Positions 45,092 to 57,894 of a stretch of 64,000 nucleotides of DNA are shown here, in pieces. Position numbers and translations under genes: made by a program. The stretch covers positions 1 to 64,000 of the forward strand of contig NZ_JABFVK010000009.1 of NCBI RefSeq assembly GCF_013362815.1. The letters run 5' to 3'. Source of the DNA: Hamadaea sp. GTDB lineage: Bacteria; Actinomycetota; Actinomycetes; Mycobacteriales; Micromonosporaceae. The notes beneath the pieces were generated by a model, which saw nothing but the letters and a program-made list of their open reading frames with translations, was not told the DNA's origin and searched no databases. How positions within the stretch are numbered: position 1 is the first letter of the stretch; each line of letters starts with the position of its first letter.

Positions 45092-45976
45092 TCAGGCCCA
45101 CTTCGGCACGGCGGTCTTCTTGCCCTTGGCCGAGCCGGTCATCTTGGCCTTGCCCAGCCACAGGAAGCAGCGGACGTTGTTGTTCCCGGCCGACCAGTAC
45201 TTCTTCGACGTCGCCCAGGCGATCTCGCTGTAGCTCTTGTCGAACTGGCTCCCGGAGATGCCCAGGTACGCCGCCGCGATCTCGTCGCACTTCTCGTGCA
45301 GCACGTCCCAGCCCGCGTCGGTCGTCGGGTACGCCACCCCCGCCGCCGGTTCGAACGAGCCGACGTACTCGCTGTTGTGCGAAGCGGAGCACTCGACCTC
45401 GGCCATCGTCAGGTCGCCGCCGCTCTCGGTGGCGGTGAAGCAGCCGAGCGGAAGAGTCGGCAGACCGTCCTGGATGTTGGACATCCGCGACTTCGTCTCG
45501 GCGTTCTCGAGATCCGCCAGCTCGATGACGTCGCAGGCGAACCAGTGCGCGCCGCCCTTCCAGGCCGCGCTGGACGGCGTCACGAGCCTCAGCGCCAGCC
45601 GCAGGTCGCGCCAGTCGTAGCCGAGCACCTTGTTCACCTGCTCCTCGCAGGTGTCGAACGCGTCGGCGGCGTCCTTGGAGTCGGTCTCGGGCGGCGTCGA
45701 CGCGCTCGCCACGCTGCCACTGAACTCGCCGACATACAGCGTCTCGGTCTCGTGGCTCTTCGTGCAGTCGACGACGGCGAACTCCGTCGCGGTCGCCGAA
45801 CTGTCGGTCTCCTTCGCATGACAGCCGCGGTCGGGGACGAAGCTCTTCGGCGCGGGCAGCGCCGCCCAGTCGTCGGCCAGATCGCCGTCGGTGCCGGTCA
45901 ACGCGCTGCATCCCGACAATGCGAGCCCACCCGCCAGTATCAACGCGACGGCTGCGATCCCACGCCTGCTTCTCAT
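45092..45976 (-). CDS. Septum-formation-type lipoprotein, paralog 2
   Basis: A 294-residue lipoprotein with signal MRSRRGIAAVALILAGGLAL and lipobox SGC. Same plan as paralog 1: eight cysteines in two sets, CTKSHETETLYVG and CSASHNSEYVG repeats, and the tail RCFLWLGKAKMTGSAKGKK. Between the repeats lies a linker rich in Ser/Thr. It is upstream of paralog 1 on the same strand but a hairpin (45039-45072) separates them. Ribosome site GGGGAGGGG. Probably arose by duplication with paralog 1. Function unknown. Confidence 0.85.
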   Translation of the reverse strand: MRSRRGIAAVALILAGGLALSGCSALTGTDGDLADDWAALPAPKSFVPDRGCHAKETDSSATATEFAVVDCTKSHETETLYVGEFSGSVASASTPPETDSKDAADAFDTCEEQVNKVLGYDWRDLRLALRLVTPSSAAWKGGAHWFACDVIELADLENAETKSRMSNIQDGLPTLPLGCFTATESGGDLTMAEVECSASHNSEYVGSFEPAAGVAYPTTDAGWDVLHEKCDEIAAAYLGISGSQFDKSYSEIAWATSKKYWSAGNNNVRCFLWLGKAKMTGSAKGKKTAVPKWA

Positions 45977-46072
45977 GAAGGGCCCCTCCCCAGGTCGTCC
46001 TCTGCCGGGCAGTCTAGGTCAGCCGCGCATCCGTCCCACCGCCGCCCCGGCGAAGGGGGCAGGATAGGGGTC

Positions 46073-47659
46073 GTGCGTTCGCCTGTCTACGCCCCGAACG
46101 GAGTGGTCGCCACCAGCCAGCCGCTGGCGGCGCAGGCCGGTCTGGCCATGCTGCGGGAGGGCGGCACCGCCGTCGACGCCGCGGTCGCCGCGGCCATCAC
46201 TCTCGCCGTCGTCCAGCCCGGCTCCAACGACCTCGGCGGCGATCTGTTCGCGCTCGTCTGGGACGGCCGCGAGCTGCACGGGCTCAACGCCTCCGGCCGG
46301 TCACCCGCCGCGTTGACCCACCAGCTCATGGTGGCCTCCGCGCAGCCCCCGACGCCCGCGCTGGGCGGCGCGCAGGCCACGGCCGCCACCGCTCCCCCGG
46401 CTCGCGGGTGGCTTCCGGTCACTGTCCCCGGCGCTCCGGCCGGGTGGGCCGATCTGCACGCGCGATTCGGCCGGCTCCCGTTCGAACGGCTTTTCGACGA
46501 TGCCATCCGGTACGCCGAGAGCGGCTTTCCGGTTTCGCCGGCCACTGCCCGGAATTGGACCGCGGCGGTACGCGTACAAGCTGGGTTGAAAGATGACGCG
46601 TGCGCGCATTGGCCGCGAACCTTCACCCTGGACGGACGTGCGCCGGCGGCCGGCGAGCGATTCGCGAACCCGGGCGCGGGACGGGCTCTACGGTTGATCT
46701 CCGGATCGCACGCGCGGGACTTCTACACCGGCGAGCTGGCGGCGGCCATGGTGCGGCACGCCTGGACCACGGCGGGGCTGCTCACCGGCGAGGACCTGGC
46801 GCGCCACGAGTCGACCTGGGTCGCGCCGATGAGCGCGCGGTACCACGGTTTCGAGGTGCACGAGCTGCCGCCGAACGGGCAGGGAGTGGCGGCGCTGCAA
46901 GCGTTCGCGCTGCTGGACGGGCTGCCCGGCGTCCCCGGTACGCACGAGCAGATCGAGGCGATGAAGCTCGGTTTCGCAGACGCGCACGCCTACGTGGCCG
47001 ATCCCGCCTTCGGCGCTGTGCCCGACTTGCTGGATCCGTCCTACCTGGACACTCGCCGTACGCTCATCGGCGAACGGGCGGCCGCCCCGCAGCCCGGCGA
47101 CCCGATGCGCGGCGGCACGGTCTACCTCGCCACCGCCGACGCGGGCGGCATGATGGTGTCGCTGATCCAATCGACGTACATGGGGTTCGGCTCGTTCGTC
47201 ACCATCCCGGAGTACGGCTTCGGCCTGCAGAACCGCGGCGCGGGCTTCAGCCTCGACCCGGCCCATCCGAACGTCGCAGGCGGCGGGAAGCGCCCGTTCC
47301 ACACCATCATCCCGGGATTCCTCAGCCGTGACGGCTCGCCGGTCGGTCCGTTCGGCGTGATGGGCGGGCACATGCAGCCCCAGGGCCACCTGCAACTCGT
47401 GACCGCCACAGTGGACGGTGGTCTCGACCCGCAGGCGGCGCTCGCCCGCCCCCGCTGGCACTGGACCAGCGGACTCGACGTGCTGGTCGAGCCGGCGTTC
47501 GATCCTTCCGTCGTGGCGGACCTGCTCTCCCGGGGACACCGGGTCACCGTTTCCGACGAACCTTCCGTCTTCGGCATGGGCCAAGCCATCTGGCGTACGC
47601 CGCACGGCTATGTCGCCGGCTCGGAGCCTCGCGGCGACGGCCAGGCCGCTCCCTGCTGA
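46073..47659 (+). CDS. Gamma-glutamyltransferase-family Ntn hydrolase
   Basis: A 528-residue Ggt-family protein starting at GTG 46073, after AGGATAGGGG; the longer frame from 45296 overlaps paralog 2 and is a shadow. N-terminal AAQAGLAMLREGGTAVDAAVAAA is the family opening; PNGQGVAALQAF is central; the self-cleavage site with the catalytic threonine is RGGTVYLATADAGG near residue 345. No signal peptide is seen, so it belongs to the cytoplasmic branch (YwrD-like) acting on amides such as acyl-amino acids rather than secreted glutathione hydrolase. Substrate unknown. Confidence 0.88.
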   Translation: MRSPVYAPNGVVATSQPLAAQAGLAMLREGGTAVDAAVAAAITLAVVQPGSNDLGGDLFALVWDGRELHGLNASGRSPAALTHQLMVASAQPPTPALGGAQATAATAPPARGWLPVTVPGAPAGWADLHARFGRLPFERLFDDAIRYAESGFPVSPATARNWTAAVRVQAGLKDDACAHWPRTFTLDGRAPAAGERFANPGAGRALRLISGSHARDFYTGELAAAMVRHAWTTAGLLTGEDLARHESTWVAPMSARYHGFEVHELPPNGQGVAALQAFALLDGLPGVPGTHEQIEAMKLGFADAHAYVADPAFGAVPDLLDPSYLDTRRTLIGERAAAPQPGDPMRGGTVYLATADAGGMMVSLIQSTYMGFGSFVTIPEYGFGLQNRGAGFSLDPAHPNVAGGGKRPFHTIIPGFLSRDGSPVGPFGVMGGHMQPQGHLQLVTATVDGGLDPQAALARPRWHWTSGLDVLVEPAFDPSVVADLLSRGHRVTVSDEPSVFGMGQAIWRTPHGYVAGSEPRGDGQAAPC

Positions 47660-47995
47660 CCCCTTCCGCTTTCCATGTATCCCCCTTCGAGTCGTTTGCT
47701 CGGCTCGGTGCGTTATCCCGGGATAACGCGGCATAGCGCGCACTTTTAAGCGCGTTATCCCGCATAACGCGCAGGACGCCCCTCACCGCAGCGCTGGTCC
47801 CGCTCGCCCGCAGGACACCCGCGCGACAGTCCGAGTGTCCAGCAGGCAGCACCCAGCCCCACAAGATTGCACGAACATCGTCAGGATGTTGCGTACGAAT
47901 ATCTAAGTATTGCGTTCCTGTGTCGACCGCTGGCATGATGACCCGGCGGCCGGGCGTCGCCGCATCCCTGTCCACATTCGACAAAAGGGAGCGCC
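47660..47995. other. Gene-free stretch with paired GCGTTATCCC dyads
   Basis: No credible ORF. It contains two related inverted repeats (47710-47729, 47750-47772). The last 130 bp are AT-richer and should hold the promoter of the GH71/99-like gene, whose ribosome site is AGGGAG. Confidence 0.6.
47710..47772. promoter_or_regulatory. Two related dyads GCGTTATCCC-GGGATAACGC and GCGCGTTAT-n5-ATAACGCGC
   Basis: The first (47710-47729) is a perfect 20-bp palindrome; the second (47750-47772) has perfect 9-bp arms with a CCCGC loop and repeats GCGTTATCCC. Centres are about 41.5 bp apart, close to four helical turns. Candidate operators for the glycosidase gene, or terminator/REP structures after the transferase gene. 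Confidence 0.5.
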
Positions 47996-50332
47996 ATGAC
48001 GGTCACACGCAGGCAGGTGTTAGCCGGAGCGGCAGTGGGAACGGCGGCCGCCGTCGGACTGCCGGGGCGTACGGAGGCGGCCAGCCCGCCCGGCGACGTC
48101 GTCGGCAAGATCTCGGTGGGCTATCAGGGCTGGTTCGCCGCTGCGGGCGACGGTTCACCGATCAACGGCTGGTGGCATTGGGCGCAGAACTGGGGCCAGA
48201 CGCCGTCGCCGTCGAACAACTCGATCGTCTCCTGGCCCGACGTACGCGACTACACCCGCACCTATCCGACCGCGTGGGCGAGTCTCGGCAACGGACAGCC
48301 CGCCGCCTTGTTCTCCCATTACGACCAGCAGACGGTCGACACGCACTTCCAGTGGATGCGGGACAACGGCTGTGACACGGCGGCGTTGCAGCGGTTCAAC
48401 CCGTTCGGCGGGGAGGGCGCGATCCGCGACGCCATGGCGGCCAAGGTACGCACCGCCGCCGAAGCGACCGGCCGCAGGTTCTACATCATGTACGACGTCA
48501 CCAACTGGACGAACATGCAGTCGGAGATCAAGACCGACTGGACCCAGAAGATGTCGGCGCACACCGCTTCGGGGGCGTACGCGAAACAGAACGGCAAGCC
48601 GGTCGTCTGCGTCTGGGGCTTCGGCTTCAACGACGACGGCCGCCCGTTCAGCGCGGCGGCCTGCTTGGACGTCGTGAACTGGTTCAAGGCACAGGGCTGC
48701 TACGTGATCGGCGGCGTGCCAACCTATTGGCGGCAGGGCATCAACGACTCCCGCGCGGGCTACTTCGACGTGTACACGGCGTTCAACATGATCTCGCCGT
48801 GGATGGTCGGCCGGACCGGCACCCTCGACGGGCTGGACTGGTTCTACACCAACGTGAACCTCGCCGATCAGGCCGAGTGCAACGCCCGGGGCATCGACTA
48901 TCAGCCGTGCGTCATGCCCGGTGACCTGTCGTCTCACCATCGGAGGCACGGCGACTTCTACTGGCGGCACCTCTACAACATGATCCGTCTGGGCGCGCAG
49001 GGACTCTACGTCTCGATGTTCGACGAGTACAACGAGGGCAATCAGATCGCGAAGACTGCGGAGTCGGCCGCCTTCATCCCGGCCGGGTCCAGTTTCGTGA
49101 CGCTGGACGAGGACGGCACTGCCTGCTCGTCCGACTACTACCTGCGGATCACCGCCGACGGCGGCAAGATGCTCAAGGGCCAGATCCCGCTTACGGCGAC
49201 CCGGCCGACCCAGCCCGTCGTCGGCACCCCACCCCCCACTGGGAATCTGGCACGGGGCAAGCCGACCAGCGAAAGCAGCCACAATCAGGCGTACGCCGCA
49301 GCCAACGCGGTCGACGGCGACCAGAACAGTTACTGGGAAAGCGTCAACAACTCGTTTCCGCAGTGGGCGCAGGTCGACCTCGGCAGCGCGGCCGCTGTCA
49401 CCCGGGTTGTGCTCAAACTCCCGGCGTCCTGGGGCGCGCGTACGCAGACCTTGTCCATACAGGACGGAGCCACTGGGGCGGTCCTCGCGAGTGGGGCGTA
49501 CGTCTTCGACCCCGCGAGCGCCAACACGGTGACCGTGACGATCGCACCGAAGACGGTCCGCTACGTCCGGGTGACAGTGTCTGGCAACTCGGGCTGGCCT
49601 GCGGCACAGCTGTCGGAACTCGAGGTCTACGGCAGCACCGGCGGCGACACCCAGGCCCCCGCCGCGCCGGCCAACCTGACCGTCACCGGCAAGACCGCCA
49701 CCAGCGCCTCGCTCTCGTGGTCCGGGTCGACCGACAACGTCGGCGTCACCGCGTACCAGGTCAGGCAGGGCGGCGCCGTCGTCGCCACGGTCACCGGCAC
49801 GAGCGCCACCATAAGCGGGCTCACCCCGGCCACCTCGTACACGTTCACGGTCACCGCGCAGGACGCCGCCGGGAACACCTCACCCACATCGAACGCAGTC
49901 AGCGTCACGACCGACGCCGCGCCCGCCACCAACCTCGCGCGCGGCAAGGCGACCAGCGAGAGCAGCCACACGCAGACCTACGGCTCGGCCAACGCCGTCG
50001 ACGGCAACCCGGGCACTTACTGGGAAAGCGCCAACAGCGCCTTCCCGCAATGGCTCCAGGTCGATCTCGGCGCGGCGACGACGATCAGCCGGGTCGTGCT
50101 CAAACTGCCGTCGAACTGGGAGACGCGTACCCAGACGCTGTCGGTCCAGGGCAGCGTGGCCGGCACGTCGTTCACCACGCTCGCGAGCGGCGGCTACACG
50201 TTCAATCCCGCCACCGGCAACACGGTCACCGTCACGTTCGGGGCGGCGAGCGCACGCTACGTGCGCATCCAGGTCACGGGCAACACCGGCTGGCCCGCCG
50301 GTCAGGCTTCCGAATTCGAGGTGTACGCCTGA
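47996..50332 (+). CDS. Secreted GH71/99-like glycosidase with two F5/8C modules and FN3
   Basis: A 778-residue exported protein. The start MTVTRRQVLAGAAVGTAAAV is a twin-arginine signal. Residues about 35-405 resemble the GH71/GH99-like fold of mannan/alpha-glucan-type hydrolases (GKISVGYQGWFAAAGDGSP, WHWAQNWGQTPSPSN, QRFNPFGGEGAIRDAM, FDEYNEGNQIAK). Then F5/8-type C module 1 (about 415-545, LARGKPTSESSHNQAYAAAN), an FN3 (about 550-640) and F5/8C module 2 (about 645-778), near-duplicate of the first. The modules should bind carbohydrate. The exact substrate is not readable. Tat export suggests a folded or cofactor-bound precursor. Confidence 0.85.
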   Translation: MTVTRRQVLAGAAVGTAAAVGLPGRTEAASPPGDVVGKISVGYQGWFAAAGDGSPINGWWHWAQNWGQTPSPSNNSIVSWPDVRDYTRTYPTAWASLGNGQPAALFSHYDQQTVDTHFQWMRDNGCDTAALQRFNPFGGEGAIRDAMAAKVRTAAEATGRRFYIMYDVTNWTNMQSEIKTDWTQKMSAHTASGAYAKQNGKPVVCVWGFGFNDDGRPFSAAACLDVVNWFKAQGCYVIGGVPTYWRQGINDSRAGYFDVYTAFNMISPWMVGRTGTLDGLDWFYTNVNLADQAECNARGIDYQPCVMPGDLSSHHRRHGDFYWRHLYNMIRLGAQGLYVSMFDEYNEGNQIAKTAESAAFIPAGSSFVTLDEDGTACSSDYYLRITADGGKMLKGQIPLTATRPTQPVVGTPPPTGNLARGKPTSESSHNQAYAAANAVDGDQNSYWESVNNSFPQWAQVDLGSAAAVTRVVLKLPASWGARTQTLSIQDGATGAVLASGAYVFDPASANTVTVTIAPKTVRYVRVTVSGNSGWPAAQLSELEVYGSTGGDTQAPAAPANLTVTGKTATSASLSWSGSTDNVGVTAYQVRQGGAVVATVTGTSATISGLTPATSYTFTVTAQDAAGNTSPTSNAVSVTTDAAPATNLARGKATSESSHTQTYGSANAVDGNPGTYWESANSAFPQWLQVDLGAATTISRVVLKLPSNWETRTQTLSVQGSVAGTSFTTLASGGYTFNPATGNTVTVTFGAASARYVRIQVTGNTGWPAGQASEFEVYA

Positions 50333-50335
50333 CGC

Positions 50336-50375
50336 AGCGAGCGGTGCCGGCAATCCTGTGCCGGCACCGCTCGCT
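50336..50375. terminator. Bidirectional hairpin between glycosidase and peroxidase genes
   Basis: Perfect 17-bp arms AGCGAGCGGTGCCGGCA / complement with a 6-nt loop ATCCTG. Lies 4 bp after one stop and 5 bp before the other on the opposite strand. Confidence 0.75.
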
Positions 50376-50379
50376 TCAG

Positions 50380-50868
50380 CTACTTGGCTGCGGAGACCAG
50401 CTTGTCGATCGCCGCGACCAGCTCGGGAGCGTCGGGCTCGACCCGGGGGTTGAACCGGGCGACGACCTTGCCGTCGGCGTCGACGAGGAACTTCTCGAAG
50501 TTCCACCGGATGTCGCCGACGTGGCCGTCGGCGTCGGCCACCCGGGTCAACTGCGCGTACAGCGGGTGCTGCCCGTCGCCGTTGACCTCGACCTTCTCGG
50601 TCATGGGGAAGGTGACGCCGTAGGTCGCCGAGCAGAACTCGGCGATCTCCTCGGCGGTCCCCGGCTCCTGGCCGCCGAACTGGTTGCAGGGCACCCCGAT
50701 GACGGTCAGCTCAGGCGTCGCCTCGGCGAGCCGCTCCAGCCCGGCGTACTGCGGGGTGAGCCCGCAGCGCGAGGCGACGTTGACGATCAGAGCCGGCTTG
50801 CCGCGATGGCGGGCCAGCTCGCCGGGCTGCCCGGCCAGGGACGAGATCTCGATGTCGAAGACGGACAT
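50380..50868 (-). CDS. Glutathione peroxidase family (cysteine type)
   Basis: A 162-residue thioredoxin-fold peroxidase. The peroxidatic residue is a cysteine, in VNVASRCGLTPQY (about 29-41), encoded by TGC and not by a selenocysteine TGA. Gln and Trp/Asn partners are in VIGVPCNQFGGQEPG (about 57-71) and WNFEKFLVD (about 123). Actinobacterial members generally use thioredoxin or mycothiol-linked reductants rather than glutathione. Cytoplasmic peroxide removal. It stands alone, between a glycosidase and a septum lipoprotein gene on the same strand as the latter. Confidence 0.93.
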   Translation of the reverse strand: MSVFDIEISSLAGQPGELARHRGKPALIVNVASRCGLTPQYAGLERLAEATPELTVIGVPCNQFGGQEPGTAEEIAEFCSATYGVTFPMTEKVEVNGDGQHPLYAQLTRVADADGHVGDIRWNFEKFLVDADGKVVARFNPRVEPDAPELVAAIDKLVSAAK

Positions 50869-50916
50869 GCCGCCGAGCCTATCGCGCTGATCTCGGCGGG
50901 CTCATTTCGGCAGAGC

Positions 50917-51804
50917 TCATTTCGGCAGGTTCGTGCCGCGCTTGCCCTTGGCGGTGCCGGTCATCGACTTCTTCGCGCCGTACCAGAGGAAGCAGTGCAC
51001 GTCCTGCCGCCCGGAGGCCACGTACGCCTCGTTGTAGCCGAACCAGACGTAGGTGCCGGTGAGGTACTTCACCTGGGCGGTGCCGACGCCGAGGTACGCG
51101 GCCGCGAGCGAGCGGCACTTGGTGTGATACGGCTCGTACTGCGCATTCGTGGTCGGCCGGGTCGCGGAGAAGGCGGTGAAGGTGCCGACGTACTCACCGT
51201 TGTGCTTGGTGGCGCAGTCGACCACCCGGGACTCGTCGTTGGCGAAGTTCATGCAGGCGATCGGGTAGGTGAAGCCCTTGAGGCTGCCCTCGCGGCTCTC
51301 CTCGTCGAACGAGTACCAGTCGACCTGCTGCAGCTCGCAGCGGTACCACTTGCGCCCGGCCGCCCAGGCCGCGTTCGTCGGCAGCGCGATGGTCAGATCG
51401 AGCCGCACGTCGTACCACGGGTGCCCGACGTACGCCGTGGCCTGCTTGCTGCATTCGGCGTACGCCTCGGCCTGGGCGGCGGCCGCCGCGCCGGTCGCGT
51501 TCTTCTGCAGCGTCGGCGGCGTGGTGAGCGCGGCCGAGGCGCCAATGAACTCGCCGACGTAGACGACTTCCCGGTTATGCGTTCCGGTGCAGGGCACCAT
51601 CGCTTCGGTGACGGGGTTGACCTGCTCCTGAGTCGCAGTGCGGCAGTCGCCGACCTTGGCCTGGACCACCTGGGCCGCGGGTGGCATCGACCATTGGTTG
51701 GCCAGCTTCCCGTCGACTCCGTCCGGCAGGCCGCACCCGGCCAGCCCCAACAGCACCGCCGCCACCGCCAAGCCGGCCGCCAGCCGTCGCCCCTGCCCCG
51801 TCAT
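50917..51804 (-). CDS. Septum-formation-type lipoprotein, paralog 3
   Basis: A 295-residue lipoprotein: MTGQGRRLAAGLAVAAVLLG and lipobox AGC. It again has eight cysteines in two sets (CTGTHNREVVYVG and CATKHNGEYVG) and the tail HCFLWYGAKKSMTGTAKGKR. The N-terminal VDGKLANQWSMP matches VDGELANAWAMP of paralog 1, so these two are the closest pair despite lying 6 kb apart. The 5' leader CTGGGGGAGGAAGTC also resembles that of paralog 1 (TTGGGAGGAAGTC). Divergence is high in the Ala-rich linker. Function unknown. Confidence 0.85.
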   Translation of the reverse strand: MTGQGRRLAAGLAVAAVLLGLAGCGLPDGVDGKLANQWSMPPAAQVVQAKVGDCRTATQEQVNPVTEAMVPCTGTHNREVVYVGEFIGASAALTTPPTLQKNATGAAAAAQAEAYAECSKQATAYVGHPWYDVRLDLTIALPTNAAWAAGRKWYRCELQQVDWYSFDEESREGSLKGFTYPIACMNFANDESRVVDCATKHNGEYVGTFTAFSATRPTTNAQYEPYHTKCRSLAAAYLGVGTAQVKYLTGTYVWFGYNEAYVASGRQDVHCFLWYGAKKSMTGTAKGKRGTNLPK

Positions 51805-51879
51805 GAGACTTCCTCCCCCAGGTCTACGGATGGTCCGCGGACGGCAGTGTAGAACCCTCCGGCGGTGCGGGGCGATCCG

Positions 51880-52239
51880 CTATTCGGCGTGAACGAACTC
51901 GAGCCGGTTGCCGTGGCAGTCGTTGGTGTGGAAACGCCGCAGACCGGGCTGCTCGGCCGGATCGGCCCAGACCACTGGATATCCGGCGGCGGTCAGCCGC
52001 TCGGCCAGCCCGTCGAGGTCGGCACAGGTGAGCGCGGGATGGGCCTTGCGGGCCGGGCGGAAGTCCTCCTCGACCCCGAGGTGCAGCTCGGCGCCTTCGG
52101 CGTCGGTGAACCAGCAGCCGCCCCGGACGGCCAGCAGCGGCGGCTTCGGCTTCTCGGTCATCCCGAGGACGCCGACGTAGTACGCGCGGAGGTCTTCTTC
52201 GCTGCCACGCGGGCAGGCGATCTGAACGTGATGCAGCAT
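51880..52239 (-). CDS. VOC-superfamily protein (glyoxalase-like)
   Basis: A 119-residue VOC protein from ATG 52239, starting MLHHVQIACPRGSEEDLRAY. The histidine near the N-terminus, glutamate in GAELHLGVEEDF (about 63-74), histidine in RFHTNDCHGNRLEFV near the end form the plausible metal or substrate site. Longer frame from 52275 adds a hydrophobic stretch not expected in VOC proteins. It is divergent from acnA with 186 bp between. Substrate unknown: lactoylglutathione-like or drug-binding. Confidence 0.85.
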   Translation of the reverse strand: MLHHVQIACPRGSEEDLRAYYVGVLGMTEKPKPPLLAVRGGCWFTDAEGAELHLGVEEDFRPARKAHPALTCADLDGLAERLTAAGYPVVWADPAEQPGLRRFHTNDCHGNRLEFVHAE

Positions 52240-52377
52240 GATCCAGACGATAAGATGAGGTTGCCAAAAAAACAAGACGGACGTACGGTATGCATTGTTG
52301 GCATGCCACGACCGACCGCGCAGAGAAGTTGGGCAGTGGGGTTAGTCCGCCCTAACCGCCCCCGGCCGGCCCGGTGT

Positions 52378-52389
52378 GCGAAAGACTTG
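52378..52389 (+). promoter_or_regulatory. Motif GCGAAAGACTTG upstream of acnA, shared with the AcnR-like gene
   Basis: GCGAAAGACTTG lies 36 nt before the acnA start. GCGAAGACTTG lies 22 nt before the TetR gene start (63162-63172). They differ by one A. May be an AcnR operator half or a shared -35 region; the link is inferred. Confidence 0.35.
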
Positions 52390-52425
52390 TGCCCAGTGGA
52401 TGGTGTGACTTAAAGGAGCAAGACG

Positions 52426-55170
<2,745 letters not shown>

Positions 55171-55195
55171 CCGCCACCAGGCAATCTGCAATTTG

Positions 55196-55233
55196 CACGG
55201 AGGGCAATCATTCGGTTGCCCTCCGTGTTTTTT
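55196..55233 (+). terminator. Rho-independent terminator of acnA
   Basis: CACGGAGGGCAA (55196-55207) pairs exactly with 55216-55227, followed directly by TTTTTT (55228-55233). The clearest terminator in the window. Confidence 0.92.
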
Positions 55234-55366
55234 GTTGCTCGGGCTACTTCCCAGTAGCTCGATTGATCTCTATAGTCAATTCCACAAATGGATGGCACGA
55301 CGTGCGGGAACGTCGCAGAACCATCACCCAATCGTCGTGTCAGAGCGGCATGGGCTGGAGGTTCTC

Positions 55367-55732
55367 ATGACTGCTGTCGTGACCCACTTCGAACTGATCG
55401 GCGGGACCCCGGCGGTCCGCGAGGCGGTACGCCGCTTCTACGACCGGCTGGTCGCCGATCCCGAGCTCGCCGGCTTCTTCAGCGGCGTGGACCTGGTCAA
55501 CCTGAAGCGGCATCAGGTGGACCTGCTCTCGATGGTCCTCGGTGGACCGAGCAACTACACGGGGCGGGACCTGGGTGAGGCGCATTCTCATCTGGCCATC
55601 GACTCCCAGACGTACGCGAAGGTCGGCGGGCATCTGGTCGCCGTGCTGGAGGAACTCGGCGTGCCCGAGCACGTGATCGCGTCCGTGACCGAGACGTTGA
55701 CCTCGGTCTCCCCGCAGATCGTCACCCACTGA
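55367..55732 (+). CDS. Group I truncated hemoglobin
   Basis: A 121-residue 2/2 globin from ATG 55367, after TGGAGG. B10 tyrosine is in RRFYDRLVADPELAGFF (about 21-37), the E-helix region in LKRHQVDLLSMVLGGPSNYTG, and the proximal histidine in GEAHSHLAIDSQTY near residue 75. Such globins bind O2 and NO and are often nitric-oxide dioxygenases. It stands downstream of the acnA terminator with its own hairpin afterwards, so it is a single-gene unit. NO protection of the aconitase cluster would be attractive but is speculation. Confidence 0.92.
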   Translation: MTAVVTHFELIGGTPAVREAVRRFYDRLVADPELAGFFSGVDLVNLKRHQVDLLSMVLGGPSNYTGRDLGEAHSHLAIDSQTYAKVGGHLVAVLEELGVPEHVIASVTETLTSVSPQIVTH

Positions 55733-55751
55733 TCGACAGCACGACCCGCGT

Positions 55752-55800
55752 ACTCCCGGGCCCGTCGGCGACCTCAGCCACCGCCGCCGGACCCGGGAGT
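55752..55800 (+). terminator. Hairpin after the globin gene
   Basis: Arms of 19 bp (55752-55770, 55782-55800) with two mismatches and an 11-nt loop; the outer nine bases ACTCCCGGG pair perfectly. No T-run. Confidence 0.6.
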
Positions 55801-55940
55801 TCGGCTGAGAAACATCAGCCTTGGCACAGCGATCACTGGAAGGTCTCTTTACTGTAAGGGGAGTTTAATTTATCTTTGCCTGAGGGTTACCCCGATCCAT
55901 GTGAATCTGTCCCCATTCCCCCAGGCAGGTGGCACATCAG

Positions 55941-57725
<1,785 letters not shown>

Positions 57726-57748
57726 TCACCAGGGCTCAGTCGAGGTGA

Positions 57749-57792
57749 GCTCGGCCGGTGCGGCATCCGTCGCACCGGCCGAGCAGTCTTTT
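57749..57792 (+). terminator. Rho-independent-like terminator of the chitinase gene
   Basis: GCTCGGCCGGTGCG pairs over 14 bp with CGCACCGGCCGAGC, loop about 8 nt, followed by AGTCTTTT. Confidence 0.85.
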
Positions 57793-57800
57793 GGCGCTCC

Positions 57801-57845
57801 AAGGCACCACGAGGCACCACGAGGCACCACGAGGCACCACCAGGC
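57801..57845 (+). repeat. 10-bp tandem repeat GAGGCACCAC (about 4.5 copies)
   Basis: AAGGCACCAC, three exact GAGGCACCAC units, then CAGGC, directly after the chitinase terminator and before the next gene. Likely a slippage-prone microsatellite. Confidence 0.9.
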
Positions 57846-57894
57846 CCGGCTGAGCTGTTGCGAGAAGAGCCGCCGGGCGATATTCCTTACCCTC

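Noticed and set aside
45296-47659. 787-residue version of the Ggt-family protein
   Set aside because: The first 259 codons run opposite septum lipoprotein paralog 2; GTG 46073 begins the conserved part.
50380-50868. Selenocysteine glutathione peroxidase
   Set aside because: The active-site codon is TGC; no in-frame TGA.
52330-52360. GGGGTTAG-n-CTAACCGCCCC dyad upstream of acnA as an iron-regulator box
   Set aside because: Spacing and half-sites do not fit the 19-bp IdeR/DmdR box; kept only as a weak hairpin.
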